Source: Gammaproteobacteria bacterium
Lineage (GTDB): Bacteria; Pseudomonadota; Gammaproteobacteria; Pseudomonadales; Azotimanducaceae
Reading direction: 5' to 3'
DNA: 64,000 nucleotides
Assembly: GCA_021773565.1 (NCBI GenBank)
Contig: JAJFJZ010000020.1
Span: 1 to 64,000, forward strand
Part shown: one piece after another, positions 17,549 through 26,384 of the stretch
Numbering within the stretch: the first letter of the stretch is position 1
How the letters are laid out: each line of letters opens with the position of its first letter
Translations under genes and position numbers: made by a program
Notes under the pieces: generated by a model
Told to the model about the DNA's origin: nothing
The model's input: the letters and a program-made list of their open reading frames with translations, nothing else
Databases searched by the model: none

Positions 17549-19024
17549 GTGTTTATGTCCAACAGTAATTTGCCCAGCATAATACTAAAGCTTATCACTT
17601 ACTGCCGCAGGGCTTTTGCTAAAGCGCCCGTAGATATTGATCTGCATAGTGGTGATAAAATTGTGCTTGATTCACATCGCGTACAATTTCCACTAGATGG
17701 TTGCGCTGTCGCTCTTGTGATCGATAAATACAAGCTCCATCTTTACCCGGATTCTGGAGCACTCAAATCAACTTCCGATAAATCACCGGATATGCTCCTG
17801 GTTCAGAAACTGGAAACGGGTTCCGGCATAGAGCACTTTCAGCGCCTTCAGCCAGATGCCAGCCTCTTCGTGGACATTGAACCAATTGACGGCAATTTGC
17901 GCGTCTCTGAAGAATATTCGCTCAGCAATTCTACCGTTCAGATCAGCCACCACCACGAATCCATAGTAATTGAAGCCTCAAAATACCAACAGAATGCTTA
18001 TGTAATTAAAATTCCGGAAGTATCCGGATCGGCTTGTTTGTTAAAAAGAAGACAGCGCTCGCTTGGACGAGTACAAACTATTTTTGGTGGTGCCATTAAA
18101 AAACTCGATCCCGCAGAAGGCCTGTTGTTGGTTCAGTCGATAAACAAACAGTTGGCACTCAGCCCACATCGTTCTACCGATGATCGGGGAAGCCCCGGAA
18201 GCGTTGTGGAATTACCGGAAAACCTTATTCCTATACTGATCGGTGATCTCCACGCTAACATCGATAACCTGCTCAAAATTCTCTCAGAAAATGCCTATAT
18301 TGACAGTCTCGACCGGGGTGATGCGGCATTAATATTTTTGGGCGATGCCATTCACTCCGAAGATCCCGACGACCTCGAATCCATGGAATCATCCCTGATT
18401 ATGATGGATCTGATATTCAAACTTATGCTTCAGTTCCCTGACCAAGTCTTCTTTGTTCTGGGCAATCATGACAGTTTCTCGGAGGAAGTTGTAAAATCCG
18501 GGGTAAGGCAAGGGATATTATGGCAAAAATACGTAACCAAAGAGCGCGGTGATGGCTACCAGAAGGCGCTGGAAGAATTTTATCTGAGATCACCCTTGAT
18601 CGCTTTTTCTTCCAGATTTGTAGCCTGCCATGCAGGTCCCCCTAACAACAAGGTTAGCAAGAAGGAACTAATAAACGCAAAGCATAATCCGGAGCTGACG
18701 TACCAGCTGTTGTGGAACCGTCAGCAGTCCGTTTCCTTCCCCGCCGGTTATACGCGAAAAGAAGTCCAGCGATTCAGAAAGTCACTGGGTTTGGAACCTC
18801 ACACGCCCTTTATTGTCGGTCACTCCCCATTTTCGAAAGAGAAAACAACCTGGTGCCACATAGGTGGCATTAAAAACCACCACCTGGTCACCAGTGCCAG
18901 ACCGGATCAGGTAGGGGTTTTTGTGCTCATTAACGGCGATATGGAACCGCAATCCTTCACTTCCGAACCGCTTTTAAAATGGACAAACCAGAACCCTGTT
19001 AGCCGCCAGGCAAACTCTGACTAG
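17549..19024 (+). CDS. Metallophosphoesterase (PPP-type phosphatase-like)
   Basis: 491 residues. The C-terminal half is a calcineurin-like phosphoesterase with the full metal-site set in order: GDLHANIDN, FLGDAIHSEDPDD, VLGNHDSFSEE, ACHAGPP, and a late GHSPF. That order resembles Ser/Thr protein phosphatases of the PPP family. The N-terminal 220 residues are unassigned and may be regulatory. Starts are possible at GTG 17549 or ATG 17555. The gene converges with a P-loop protein gene and the two ends overlap by 4 bp. A phosphatase opposite a P-loop protein hints at a regulatory pair, but nothing more is shown. Confidence 0.75.
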   Translation: MFMSNSNLPSIILKLITYCRRAFAKAPVDIDLHSGDKIVLDSHRVQFPLDGCAVALVIDKYKLHLYPDSGALKSTSDKSPDMLLVQKLETGSGIEHFQRLQPDASLFVDIEPIDGNLRVSEEYSLSNSTVQISHHHESIVIEASKYQQNAYVIKIPEVSGSACLLKRRQRSLGRVQTIFGGAIKKLDPAEGLLLVQSINKQLALSPHRSTDDRGSPGSVVELPENLIPILIGDLHANIDNLLKILSENAYIDSLDRGDAALIFLGDAIHSEDPDDLESMESSLIMMDLIFKLMLQFPDQVFFVLGNHDSFSEEVVKSGVRQGILWQKYVTKERGDGYQKALEEFYLRSPLIAFSSRFVACHAGPPNNKVSKKELINAKHNPELTYQLLWNRQQSVSFPAGYTRKEVQRFRKSLGLEPHTPFIVGHSPFSKEKTTWCHIGGIKNHHLVTSARPDQVGVFVLINGDMEPQSFTSEPLLKWTNQNPVSRQANSD

Positions 19025-19626
19025 ATTACCTGATGCTTAAAAACGTTGGGCTGACCCATAATCGTTGACCGAACAAACACCCTGAATCCGTTTTTGTGCA
19101 AATGCAGTGCAACTGCCGTGTAAGCAGAAACTTCTGCTTCAATACTGTCGAACGAAAAATTGGCATCTACAGGATGCGTACCTCTGGCAGCACGCTCACG
19201 GCGACGCGCATATATCGTTTCTGCAGATGGAATCTGAACATCGAATACAAATCGAGCGCGCCAGTCTGTATGGTAAAATCTGGTTTTAGGGCCCGGTAAT
19301 CTGATACGGCTTTCATCAACAGGTTTATTGGGCCAGTCACCCGCAACAGGTTCCGCGTTGCCTACGAATGGAATTCCAAAATGGATCTCCCGGGGTTTAA
19401 AAAATAGCAGCCGATTGCGCCACCAGTTTACCCTTCCCAGGTCTACATACCCTTCTCCAGACCAGCCGCCGATGGTTTCAACCATGGTGGTCTTGCCACT
19501 GCCAAATGGCCCGGTAACCAGAATATCCAGAAAGCGGACACCTACCGGAAAGGGTACGCCCTGTACCTGATAGACAGATTCCACTTCAGAGGTTTCAAAC
19601 TCGACCCTGTCCCTGAAATTGTCCAT
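19021..19626 (-). CDS. P-loop NTP-binding protein of unknown role
   Basis: 201 residues. A Walker A motif GPFGSGKTTMVETIGGWSG sits at about 39-57, after a short beta lead DILVTG. A later FVFDVQIPSAETIYARRRERAARG may hold the basic lid or specificity loop. No clear GTPase NKxD motif is seen, so a small-molecule kinase or ATPase is as likely as a GTPase. It lies just downstream of the pit gene on the same strand (23-bp gap) and may share its transcript. Confidence 0.5.
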   Translation of the reverse strand: MDNFRDRVEFETSEVESVYQVQGVPFPVGVRFLDILVTGPFGSGKTTMVETIGGWSGEGYVDLGRVNWWRNRLLFFKPREIHFGIPFVGNAEPVAGDWPNKPVDESRIRLPGPKTRFYHTDWRARFVFDVQIPSAETIYARRRERAARGTHPVDANFSFDSIEAEVSAYTAVALHLHKNGFRVFVRSTIMGQPNVFKHQVI

Positions 19627-19649
19627 AAAATACCCGATTGTGCCAAACG

Positions 19650-20915
19650 CTAGCTAAACATGCCCTTTAGGGTGAAAAAGAAAAGGGCCGCAAGAACACC
19701 ACCCACAGGTAAAGTCACCAACCACGAAACCACTATCCCTCCTATCACCCGCAAATCAATGGCACCAACACCACGCGCAAGACCTACACCGACAACCGCA
19801 CCAACTAAAATGTGCGTGGTGGATACTGGCATACCCGTACGTGACGCCAAAACCACGATGGAAGCTGCAGCCAGCTCTGCACAAAATGCCCTGCTCGGCG
19901 TCAGCGCAGTGATGTGCGTGCCAATGGTTTTCATCACGCGATAACCCATGGTGGAAAGTCCGAGAACAATTCCCGTGCCACCCAAAAGCAATATCCAGTT
20001 TGGCAATTGCGAGGATTGTAATACCTCGCCGCCCGAATTAAGGATACTGACCACCGCGGCAAGGGGGCCAATGCCATTTGCTACATCGTTTGAACCGTGG
20101 GCAAATGCCATCGCCGCTGCAGTGAATAACATCATGGGAGCAAATATTTTTTCCACACTGGCGAAATGAAAATCCAGATCAGCATCCTCATCAATTTCAA
20201 CCCTTGAAATTAGCATCCATCCTAAGCCGGCTACGATTAAGCCAAACACGATAGCCACCAAAAAACTGGCTGGTACGGATAAATCCAGATCCAGGTGTTT
20301 TAATCCCTTGAATATGGTCACCAATGAGATCACAAACCCAACCAGGAACACATACACCGGCGACCAGCGTTTGGCACTGCGAAAAGGTTTATCTGTTTCA
20401 AAAATGAATCGGCGGATACTCATCATCAACAGAAAGGCGGCCAGCCCGCCCAAAACAGGGGATACAATCCAACTCGCAGCAATTTGGCCAATTTTCCCCC
20501 ACTGAATTGCATCCAATCCAATCGCAGCAATGGCAAAGCCCACTATCGCCCCAACAATCGAATGGGTGGTAGAAACCGGCCAACCGCGAAGAGAGGCGAC
20601 CATCAGCCAGGTACCTGCGGCGAGCAAGGAAGCCAACATACCAAACAAAAGAATCTCAGGGTTATTAACAATAGAAGACGGGTCAATAATGCCCTTGCGG
20701 ATGGTAGCTGTTACATGTCCCCCTGCCAGAAAGGCGCCGACAAACTCAAATATGGCGGCAATTATCAGGGCTTGCCTAACGGTGATTGCGCCAGAGCCGA
20801 CTGATGTACCCATGGCATTGGCTACATCATTTGCGCCAATACCCCAGGTCATATACAAACCAAAAATAACCGCCATTATAAAAAACACGGTATGGTATTG
20901 AGCTATTATTTCCAT
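19650..20915 (-). CDS. Inorganic phosphate transporter, PiT family
   Basis: 421-residue inner-membrane transporter with about ten helices and the two inverted PiT signature repeats. The N-terminal one is GANDVANAMGTSVGSGAIT followed by GWPVSTTHSIVGAIVG. The C-terminal one is HGSNDVANGIGPLAAVV followed by GMPVSTTHILVGAVVG. PiT proteins carry metal-phosphate or Na/H-coupled phosphate at low affinity. The DUF47 gene lies 81 bp upstream on the same strand, the standard PiT partner arrangement. No PhoB-box pair was recognised upstream. Confidence 0.92.
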   Translation of the reverse strand: MEIIAQYHTVFFIMAVIFGLYMTWGIGANDVANAMGTSVGSGAITVRQALIIAAIFEFVGAFLAGGHVTATIRKGIIDPSSIVNNPEILLFGMLASLLAAGTWLMVASLRGWPVSTTHSIVGAIVGFAIAAIGLDAIQWGKIGQIAASWIVSPVLGGLAAFLLMMSIRRFIFETDKPFRSAKRWSPVYVFLVGFVISLVTIFKGLKHLDLDLSVPASFLVAIVFGLIVAGLGWMLISRVEIDEDADLDFHFASVEKIFAPMMLFTAAAMAFAHGSNDVANGIGPLAAVVSILNSGGEVLQSSQLPNWILLLGGTGIVLGLSTMGYRVMKTIGTHITALTPSRAFCAELAAASIVVLASRTGMPVSTTHILVGAVVGVGLARGVGAIDLRVIGGIVVSWLVTLPVGGVLAALFFFTLKGMFS

Positions 20916-20996
20916 TAAACGTTCCCGCTTCTTACGTCGTTATCATTATTTTTAGTAATCTGAAATTAGGAATCGCATCTGGAGTCCGGAGACGTC

Positions 20997-21677
20997 TTAC
21001 CGGGCTACCAACAAGAGTACGCGATCTCCAACATTTTCAGCATAGTCTGCGATATTTCCGATCGACCGTAGCAGTTGATGCCATAACAAGACGGAAACAG
21101 GACCAAGTTGTTCTTCATGGGCAAACAGGGTATGTGCCAGGCTGCTTCCCATGGCGTCCGTTTCGGACTCTATACGGCTTAACTCACTTACCATGTCCTC
21201 CACGACGCTGGCCTCATGACCCTGAAATCCTACCGCCTGAAGTTCATCCAGCTCTTCAATTATCAGGGCTGACTGATCACATGCTTTTACACAATGCGCT
21301 ATCAACTCCAATACAGGTGCCTGCATAAACTCAGGTAAACTCATCTCACGAGCCACCATTAGGCCCGCAATGTCCTGAATGACATCAGCTATAGAATCCT
21401 GCGTCTGTACCACCTGTAACACGTCATTGCGACCCACGGACAGGAACAAACTTTTGGGTAAGTGCATGCGGAGTTCGTTTTTGATAAAATCCGCCTCCGA
21501 TTCACACCGATTAATTGCATCCCGGTGCGCCTGCACCGCATCCCTGTCACCTGCAAATGAAGCCTTAAAAAGTGGTACTATCTCGCTGGTGCACTTACAA
21601 ACCACCCGCATGTGCTCCTGTAATTTATTTATTGGCGATCTGCGTAGCAGACGGTCAAACAGACTGGTTTTTGACAT
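20997..21677 (-). CDS. DUF47/PhoU-like partner of phosphate transporter
   Basis: 226-residue helical protein of the TIGR00153/DUF47 family, distant relatives of PhoU that are encoded next to PiT transporters and are thought to regulate them or phosphate entry. The characteristic N-terminus FDRLLRRSPINKLQEHM and helices such as ADFIKNELRMHLPKSLFLSV are present, with clustered Asp/Glu suited to metal binding. The open frame extends to 21743, but the family normally begins just before this motif, so the ATG at 21677 is chosen. Confidence 0.88.
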   Translation of the reverse strand: MSKTSLFDRLLRRSPINKLQEHMRVVCKCTSEIVPLFKASFAGDRDAVQAHRDAINRCESEADFIKNELRMHLPKSLFLSVGRNDVLQVVQTQDSIADVIQDIAGLMVAREMSLPEFMQAPVLELIAHCVKACDQSALIIEELDELQAVGFQGHEASVVEDMVSELSRIESETDAMGSSLAHTLFAHEEQLGPVSVLLWHQLLRSIGNIADYAENVGDRVLLLVAR

Positions 21678-21817
21678 GACTATGTTTTCCAATATTTCAA
21701 TTACAGTGGTCGCGGACCTAGTGTACCAAATTAAAGAATCCATTCATCCATTCCAGACGGCGTGTGAAACCACATCGCACGGATCAGGTCACTCCCCTGG
21801 TACTTTTCCGATAATAT

Positions 21818-22564
21818 CTACGATCTGTGCCTTTCATACATTTCTCCAACCCAGGCTATTGTTGGATGGTTCTGATAGTTGGCCAACAGCTTTGCCACAG
21901 ACTCTGGAACCGGTTGTGGTCGCGCCATATCGGGATGTTGTGGATTGGCCAATGGGGCCAACAGTGCCGCCGCGGTAAGGTCTGCAACACTAAAACAGTC
22001 TCCAACCATATAGCCGGTATTAGCTACGCGCTGGTACACACTATCAAGGGTTGAGTCCACCAGAGCCGTACAGCGCTGCACATTCTCCGGGTCAGTTGTG
22101 CCATTGCCTTTGGCTATCAGGCCGCGCGCAAGCGGAAAAGTGGCTCGGTATAATATTTGCCTGGGCCGCGAGGCTTTTCGAGCAAACATCGCGCAGAGAT
22201 AACTTCCTTCATTTACCAGCTCATTGAAAAGTACGGTACGTGTCGCGGGGCCCACGTGTTTATCAAATTCTGCCTGTAGTTCCAGCGCTTCGGCCCGAAG
22301 TTCGGGATCAGCAGGGTACAACGCAGGATCAGGATAAGCCGTTTCCAATCTGTCTATAATCCCAGCGGACCCTGCTACTATTTCATCACCGATTTGCAGT
22401 ACAGGCGTCTGACTACTTCCCGCCAGTTTTTTGATTGCGGGCATGTGTGGGCCCGGCAGATAGCTGCGTCGTTCATGTTCTACGTTTTTGAAATTTAGTG
22501 CCCAGCGCGCTTTATCGTTAAAATGCGAAAACTCGAATTGATGCAACAGTATGTTCACTTTCAC
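21818..22564 (-). CDS. Glutathione S-transferase family protein
   Basis: 248 residues with an N-terminal thioredoxin-like domain (VNILLHQFEFSHFNDKARWAL, then GSSQTPVLQIGDEIVAGSAGIIDRLE), where TPVLQ and the following Gly/Ser contact glutathione. The helical C-terminal domain contains YMVGDCFSVADLTAAALLAPL, the family's folding motif. Substrate class cannot be told. It stands alone, divergent from the small ORF and AlkD-like gene. Confidence 0.88.
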   Translation of the reverse strand: MKVNILLHQFEFSHFNDKARWALNFKNVEHERRSYLPGPHMPAIKKLAGSSQTPVLQIGDEIVAGSAGIIDRLETAYPDPALYPADPELRAEALELQAEFDKHVGPATRTVLFNELVNEGSYLCAMFARKASRPRQILYRATFPLARGLIAKGNGTTDPENVQRCTALVDSTLDSVYQRVANTGYMVGDCFSVADLTAAALLAPLANPQHPDMARPQPVPESVAKLLANYQNHPTIAWVGEMYERHRS

Positions 22565-22602
22565 GCTCCCGGTAACCAGACCATCATCTAATGGGTGATG
22601 TT

Positions 22603-22728
22603 ATGAGATATTCAAAAGAACACAAGCAGCGAATTGGTAAGCCCGGGATAGAATTGTGCAGGTGTTTAAGGGACTATAAACCCTGCAATCGTCAGGTTGG
22701 CACAGAAACTCCACCAGATAATAGTTAA
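22603..22728 (+). CDS. Possible 41-residue leader ORF
   Basis: An ATG with GGGTGATG just upstream opens a 41-codon frame with three Cys, and its stop lies 7 bp before the ATG of the AlkD-like gene. Spacing and orientation suit translational coupling. The first residues MRYSKEHKQ resemble the start of TetR-type regulators, so it might instead be a regulator remnant. No known family is recognised. Confidence 0.3.
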   Translation: MRYSKEHKQRIGKPGIELCRCLRDYKPCNRQVGTETPPDNS

Positions 22729-22735
22729 ACGGAAA

Positions 22736-23833
22736 ATGGCTGAAGCGCTCAAAAACGTATACAACCGCAGATTTATCGCACGCCTGTCCGAAGAATTTGA
22801 GTTAGTACACAACACCTTCGACCGGGGACAGTTCGCGCAACGCGTATTTGCTACAGGCTGGAACCAACTTGAATTGAAAGCCCGTATGCGCCGGATAAGT
22901 GAGAGTTTACGTTTTTGTCTTCCAGCGGATTATCCGGAGAGTCTTGAACTTCTGGTGACTGCCTCTCTAAACATGAGAAAAACCTGGCCGCAAGGTTTTG
23001 AACTCATGTTATTTCCAGACTATGTTGAGCAGTACGGCCAGGAACATTTTGAACTGTCGGTTGCGGCGCTGGAACAACTAACTCAACTGGCTAGCGCGGA
23101 ATTTGCAGTGCGACCCTTCATTCTTCGCGAGCCTGATGAAATGATGCGGATAATGTATGGCTGGGCTGGTGAAACGAATGAACATGTTCGTCGCCTGGCC
23201 AGTGAAGGGTGTCGTCCTCGCCTGCCGTGGGCAATGGCCTTGCCAATATACAAGAAGGACCCGCGACCGATATTGCGTATATTAAATCGCCTGAAAAGCG
23301 ATACCTCCCTGTATGTAAGACGCAGTGTGGCCAACAACTTGAATGACATTTCCAAAGATCACCCGGAACTCGTTATCGATATTGTCAAACCCTGGAAGGG
23401 TCAAAGCGAAGACACCGACTGGCTAATAAAGCATGCATGCAGGGGTTTGTTAAAAAACGCATACCCTTCAGCGATGCAATTGTTTTCTTTTGGAGCCACT
23501 GATCATCTCAAAATTTCGAAACTGCTTTTACCAGATTCTGTAAAGTTCGGGGACTACCTGCCCTATAGTTTCGATATTAGTTCCGAGGCACCTTCCATTG
23601 GAAACCTGCGAATTGAATATGCGGTGGATTTTATGAAAGCTAATGGAAAGACTGCTCGCAAAATTTTTAAAGTATCAGAATCCAATTATTCCGAGGCTAA
23701 AAAGAGTATTAGTCGCAGACATGCCTTTAGGGCAATTTCCACACGCAAACACTATGCTGGTAAACACGGATTCGCAGTATTACTCAATGGTTCGCAAGTT
23801 GCGCAAAGATCTTTTTTACTTAAGATGCATTAA
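22736..23833 (+). CDS. DNA alkylation repair-like (AlkD/HEAT-repeat) protein
   Basis: 365 residues from the ATG at 22736, preferred over TTG 22697. The all-helical HEAT-like repeats include MYGWAGETNEHVRRLASEGCRPRLPW and KSDTSLYVRRSVANNLNDISKDHPELV, the typical AlkD-family surface that holds damaged duplex DNA. Relatives excise N3- and N7-alkylpurines without base flipping. The C-terminal 110 residues continue past the repeats into a beta-rich region (SYSFDISSEAPS-like pattern, EYAVDFMKANGKTARKIFKV) found in the longer subgroup. The ytoQ gene follows after 17 bp, probably in the same transcript. Confidence 0.8.
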   Translation: MAEALKNVYNRRFIARLSEEFELVHNTFDRGQFAQRVFATGWNQLELKARMRRISESLRFCLPADYPESLELLVTASLNMRKTWPQGFELMLFPDYVEQYGQEHFELSVAALEQLTQLASAEFAVRPFILREPDEMMRIMYGWAGETNEHVRRLASEGCRPRLPWAMALPIYKKDPRPILRILNRLKSDTSLYVRRSVANNLNDISKDHPELVIDIVKPWKGQSEDTDWLIKHACRGLLKNAYPSAMQLFSFGATDHLKISKLLLPDSVKFGDYLPYSFDISSEAPSIGNLRIEYAVDFMKANGKTARKIFKVSESNYSEAKKSISRRHAFRAISTRKHYAGKHGFAVLLNGSQVAQRSFLLKMH

Positions 23834-23850
23834 CACAGAGGATGAAATAA

Positions 23851-24294
23851 ATGAACTGGACAGTGTACCTCTCCGGAGAAATACATACAGACTGGAGAAA
23901 ACAGTTGGAGGATGGCTGTGCCGAACATAACTTGCCAATAACTTTTACCTCTGCGGTAACAGACCACGAGGCAAGCGACGCTGCGGGAGATCTGCTTGGC
24001 ACAGAGCACGCCAATTACTGGCGCGACCACAAATCAGCCAAGGTAAATGCTATCCGCAGCCGTAATCTGCTGGAAAACTGCAATATTGCTGTTGTACGAT
24101 TTGGAGATAAATACAAGCAGTGGAATGCAGCATTTGACGCAGGTTATTGCGCTGCACTTGGCAAACCCTACATCACGCTGCACGATCAGCAAATTATCCA
24201 CCCCTTAAAGGAAGTGGATGCTCTGGCGATGGCATGGGCCGAAACTCCCGCACAGGTAGTCGATATTCTGAATTATGTAGTCAACAAAAAATAA
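23851..24294 (+). CDS. ytoQ: YtoQ family protein
   Basis: 147 residues matching YtoQ along the full length: MNWTVYLSGEIHTDWR, then FTSAVTDHEASDAAGDLLG, then CNIAVVRFGDKYKQWNAAFDAGYCAALGKP. The fold is probably related to nucleoside 2-deoxyribosyltransferases (N-terminal SGEIHTDW, a GDKYKQWN loop and an Ala/Gly-rich helix), but no activity is established. It probably shares an operon with the AlkD-like gene. Confidence 0.85.
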   Translation: MNWTVYLSGEIHTDWRKQLEDGCAEHNLPITFTSAVTDHEASDAAGDLLGTEHANYWRDHKSAKVNAIRSRNLLENCNIAVVRFGDKYKQWNAAFDAGYCAALGKPYITLHDQQIIHPLKEVDALAMAWAETPAQVVDILNYVVNKK

Positions 24295-24306
24295 ACCTGT
24301 CCCATA

Positions 24307-26295
24307 TCAATTTGCTACCTGGTTTTCTGGCGGTACGGGTACTATTTCGAATTGGCTATCGAACTGCACGAGGGTCGAGAATATCTTCCCAAGTGCTGTT
24401 TTGTCACCACTCAAGGTAGCGGACCCATTTTCCAGTAACTGTGGTAGTTGAACTGTGCCCAGCAACAGGCTACCAAAATCTTCCCGGGAAATGGCCAGGC
24501 TGGCATCCGCCTTATGCAATTTGTTAACTTCAATGTTATTCAGATTGCCGTTGCTTAACTCTACGTAATAGTGCTTGTCATTGGTCGTATTGGTCACGTT
24601 CAGGCTTACCCGACCAAGCTTCTCTGCTATTTTGCTGTCTACCCGGATAGCCAGGAAATCAAACAGGGTACCGATGTTCATTTCTCTCAGCAGATCCTCT
24701 GAACCCGATCTCAAGGTACTGGTACTAATGCCTATACGTAACTCCTGTGCAGCGGTCAGGTAAATATTGCGCCACCCTGCTCCTTCTGATTGATAGCCCA
24801 GTTGTTCATAGGTATCCGCCAACAATTGCCGGGCGGCATCGTTTGCCGGATCAGACATCACCACCTTATTGAGCGCGGTAGCTACAAAACGGTATTCTCC
24901 CCGCTCAAAATCCTCTGCGGCGCGTTTTACCACAGCGTCCCCGCCCCCCATGTAGGCAACAAACTTTGCTGCTTCTTCCCTGCTGGGCAAGGGATTAAGA
25001 TTCGCCGGATTCATGTCGAAGTAACCCAGATAGAGGTTGTAAACACCTCTGGCATTGTGGGAATACGTTCCGTGATAGCCATTGGTATGCCAGCTATCGT
25101 AAATGCTACCGGGGATGAACTCCTGTATCGCGTCTCCTATATCCTGCAAGACCACACCATTGTTGGCCAGCCGCATAGTCTGGTTATGTAACACCCCATA
25201 GTTATCCCGCTGCAAACGCAAGAATTCACGTATTTCCGAATTACCCCAAACTGGAGAAGAATGCGACGCAAAAAGCACTTCAACCTCATCACCCCAGGTT
25301 TCCAGCATCGTATTGATGTGCTTTGACCATGCCAGGCTATCCCGGACTTTGGCGCCCCGCAAGGTGTAGATATTGTGCATACCGTGGTAGGTAAGCTCGG
25401 CCGTCCACAATGCACCAAGGCTTGGAATATAGGTAACCATTTCTGCCGGTGCTTCTGCTCCAGGCGTGTTGAGGAACACCATCTCCAGTCCATCGACCTC
25501 AATGCTTGTCAATCCGCCTTCGCGTAAAATGGTATGGTCGGGTTTGACGTAGGTAATTGTTCCTTTTGACAGGCCTTTTCCCAAGGCCGCGTCGACAATT
25601 CCAGTATCGCCAGTTTCCAGGGTCGCACCGTACTGATACACCGCTCTTCTGGACATGGCGTTCCCCGCCAAAACACTTTCATCAACGATTTCCCGTGTCA
25701 GGTCTTCAGGACCATAAACAACAATATCAGGGTACTGGTCCGCTATGCCGCGCGCACCACCAAAATGATCAGCATGTGAGTGCGAATAAATCATTGCAGT
25801 AACGGGCAGGTCTCTACCTTCGGGCAAATTTTCAAGCGCAAATTTTAGTGACTTGACCGCGGCTTCTCTCGTTAACAATACGTCATATAGTATCCAGCCG
25901 GTTTCTCCTCGAATCAGCGTCATATTTGACAGGTCTGTACCCCTAACCTGATAAATACCGTCCGTAACCTCATACAAGCCGTTGGCTTCCTGATTTAAGC
26001 GGGCCTGCCGGTACAGGGAGGGATTTACCGTGTCGGGCGTTTGATCGCCGATAAACTTAAAACCATCATGCAATATTGCTGAGGTTTCAGCATCCAGCCG
26101 GGCTATCAGGCCTTTTCGGTTATAGGCGAATGCACGTCTGTCTGCAAAATTTAGACGTGCGGCATGCGCCTTGTTAAAGGCAATGGTGTGGGCTGTTGCG
26201 GGTTTCCCGTGATATTTCTCCTGACTTTTCTCTGCCGCTAGCACCGAAATCTGTGCAGCAAAAAGGAAAATAACAAGTAGCAGTTTATCTTTCAT
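24307..26295 (-). CDS. Exported alkyl sulfatase, SdsA1/BDS1 type
   Basis: 662 residues from ATG 26295 with a signal peptide (KLLLVIFLFAAQISVLAA). A metallo-beta-lactamase domain carries the zinc motif HSHADHFGG, followed by a helical dimerisation domain (EEAAKFVAYMGGGDAVVKRAAEDFERGEYRFVA region) and a C-terminal SCP2-like sterol-carrier domain after about residue 530. This is the three-domain plan of Pseudomonas SdsA1, a periplasmic enzyme that hydrolyses primary alkyl sulfates such as SDS. The longer frame to 26358 lacks a sensible leader. No sulfate or alcohol catabolic genes are adjacent. Confidence 0.92.
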   Translation of the reverse strand: MKDKLLLVIFLFAAQISVLAAEKSQEKYHGKPATAHTIAFNKAHAARLNFADRRAFAYNRKGLIARLDAETSAILHDGFKFIGDQTPDTVNPSLYRQARLNQEANGLYEVTDGIYQVRGTDLSNMTLIRGETGWILYDVLLTREAAVKSLKFALENLPEGRDLPVTAMIYSHSHADHFGGARGIADQYPDIVVYGPEDLTREIVDESVLAGNAMSRRAVYQYGATLETGDTGIVDAALGKGLSKGTITYVKPDHTILREGGLTSIEVDGLEMVFLNTPGAEAPAEMVTYIPSLGALWTAELTYHGMHNIYTLRGAKVRDSLAWSKHINTMLETWGDEVEVLFASHSSPVWGNSEIREFLRLQRDNYGVLHNQTMRLANNGVVLQDIGDAIQEFIPGSIYDSWHTNGYHGTYSHNARGVYNLYLGYFDMNPANLNPLPSREEAAKFVAYMGGGDAVVKRAAEDFERGEYRFVATALNKVVMSDPANDAARQLLADTYEQLGYQSEGAGWRNIYLTAAQELRIGISTSTLRSGSEDLLREMNIGTLFDFLAIRVDSKIAEKLGRVSLNVTNTTNDKHYYVELSNGNLNNIEVNKLHKADASLAISREDFGSLLLGTVQLPQLLENGSATLSGDKTALGKIFSTLVQFDSQFEIVPVPPENQVAN

Positions 26296-26384
26296 ATCCC
26301 TGGTTCCCCGTGAACGGTACAATTCGTTCCAATTATAAACTACTCCCATTTGTTGCACTAAAAAATTCCTAACACGGTAGGAAC

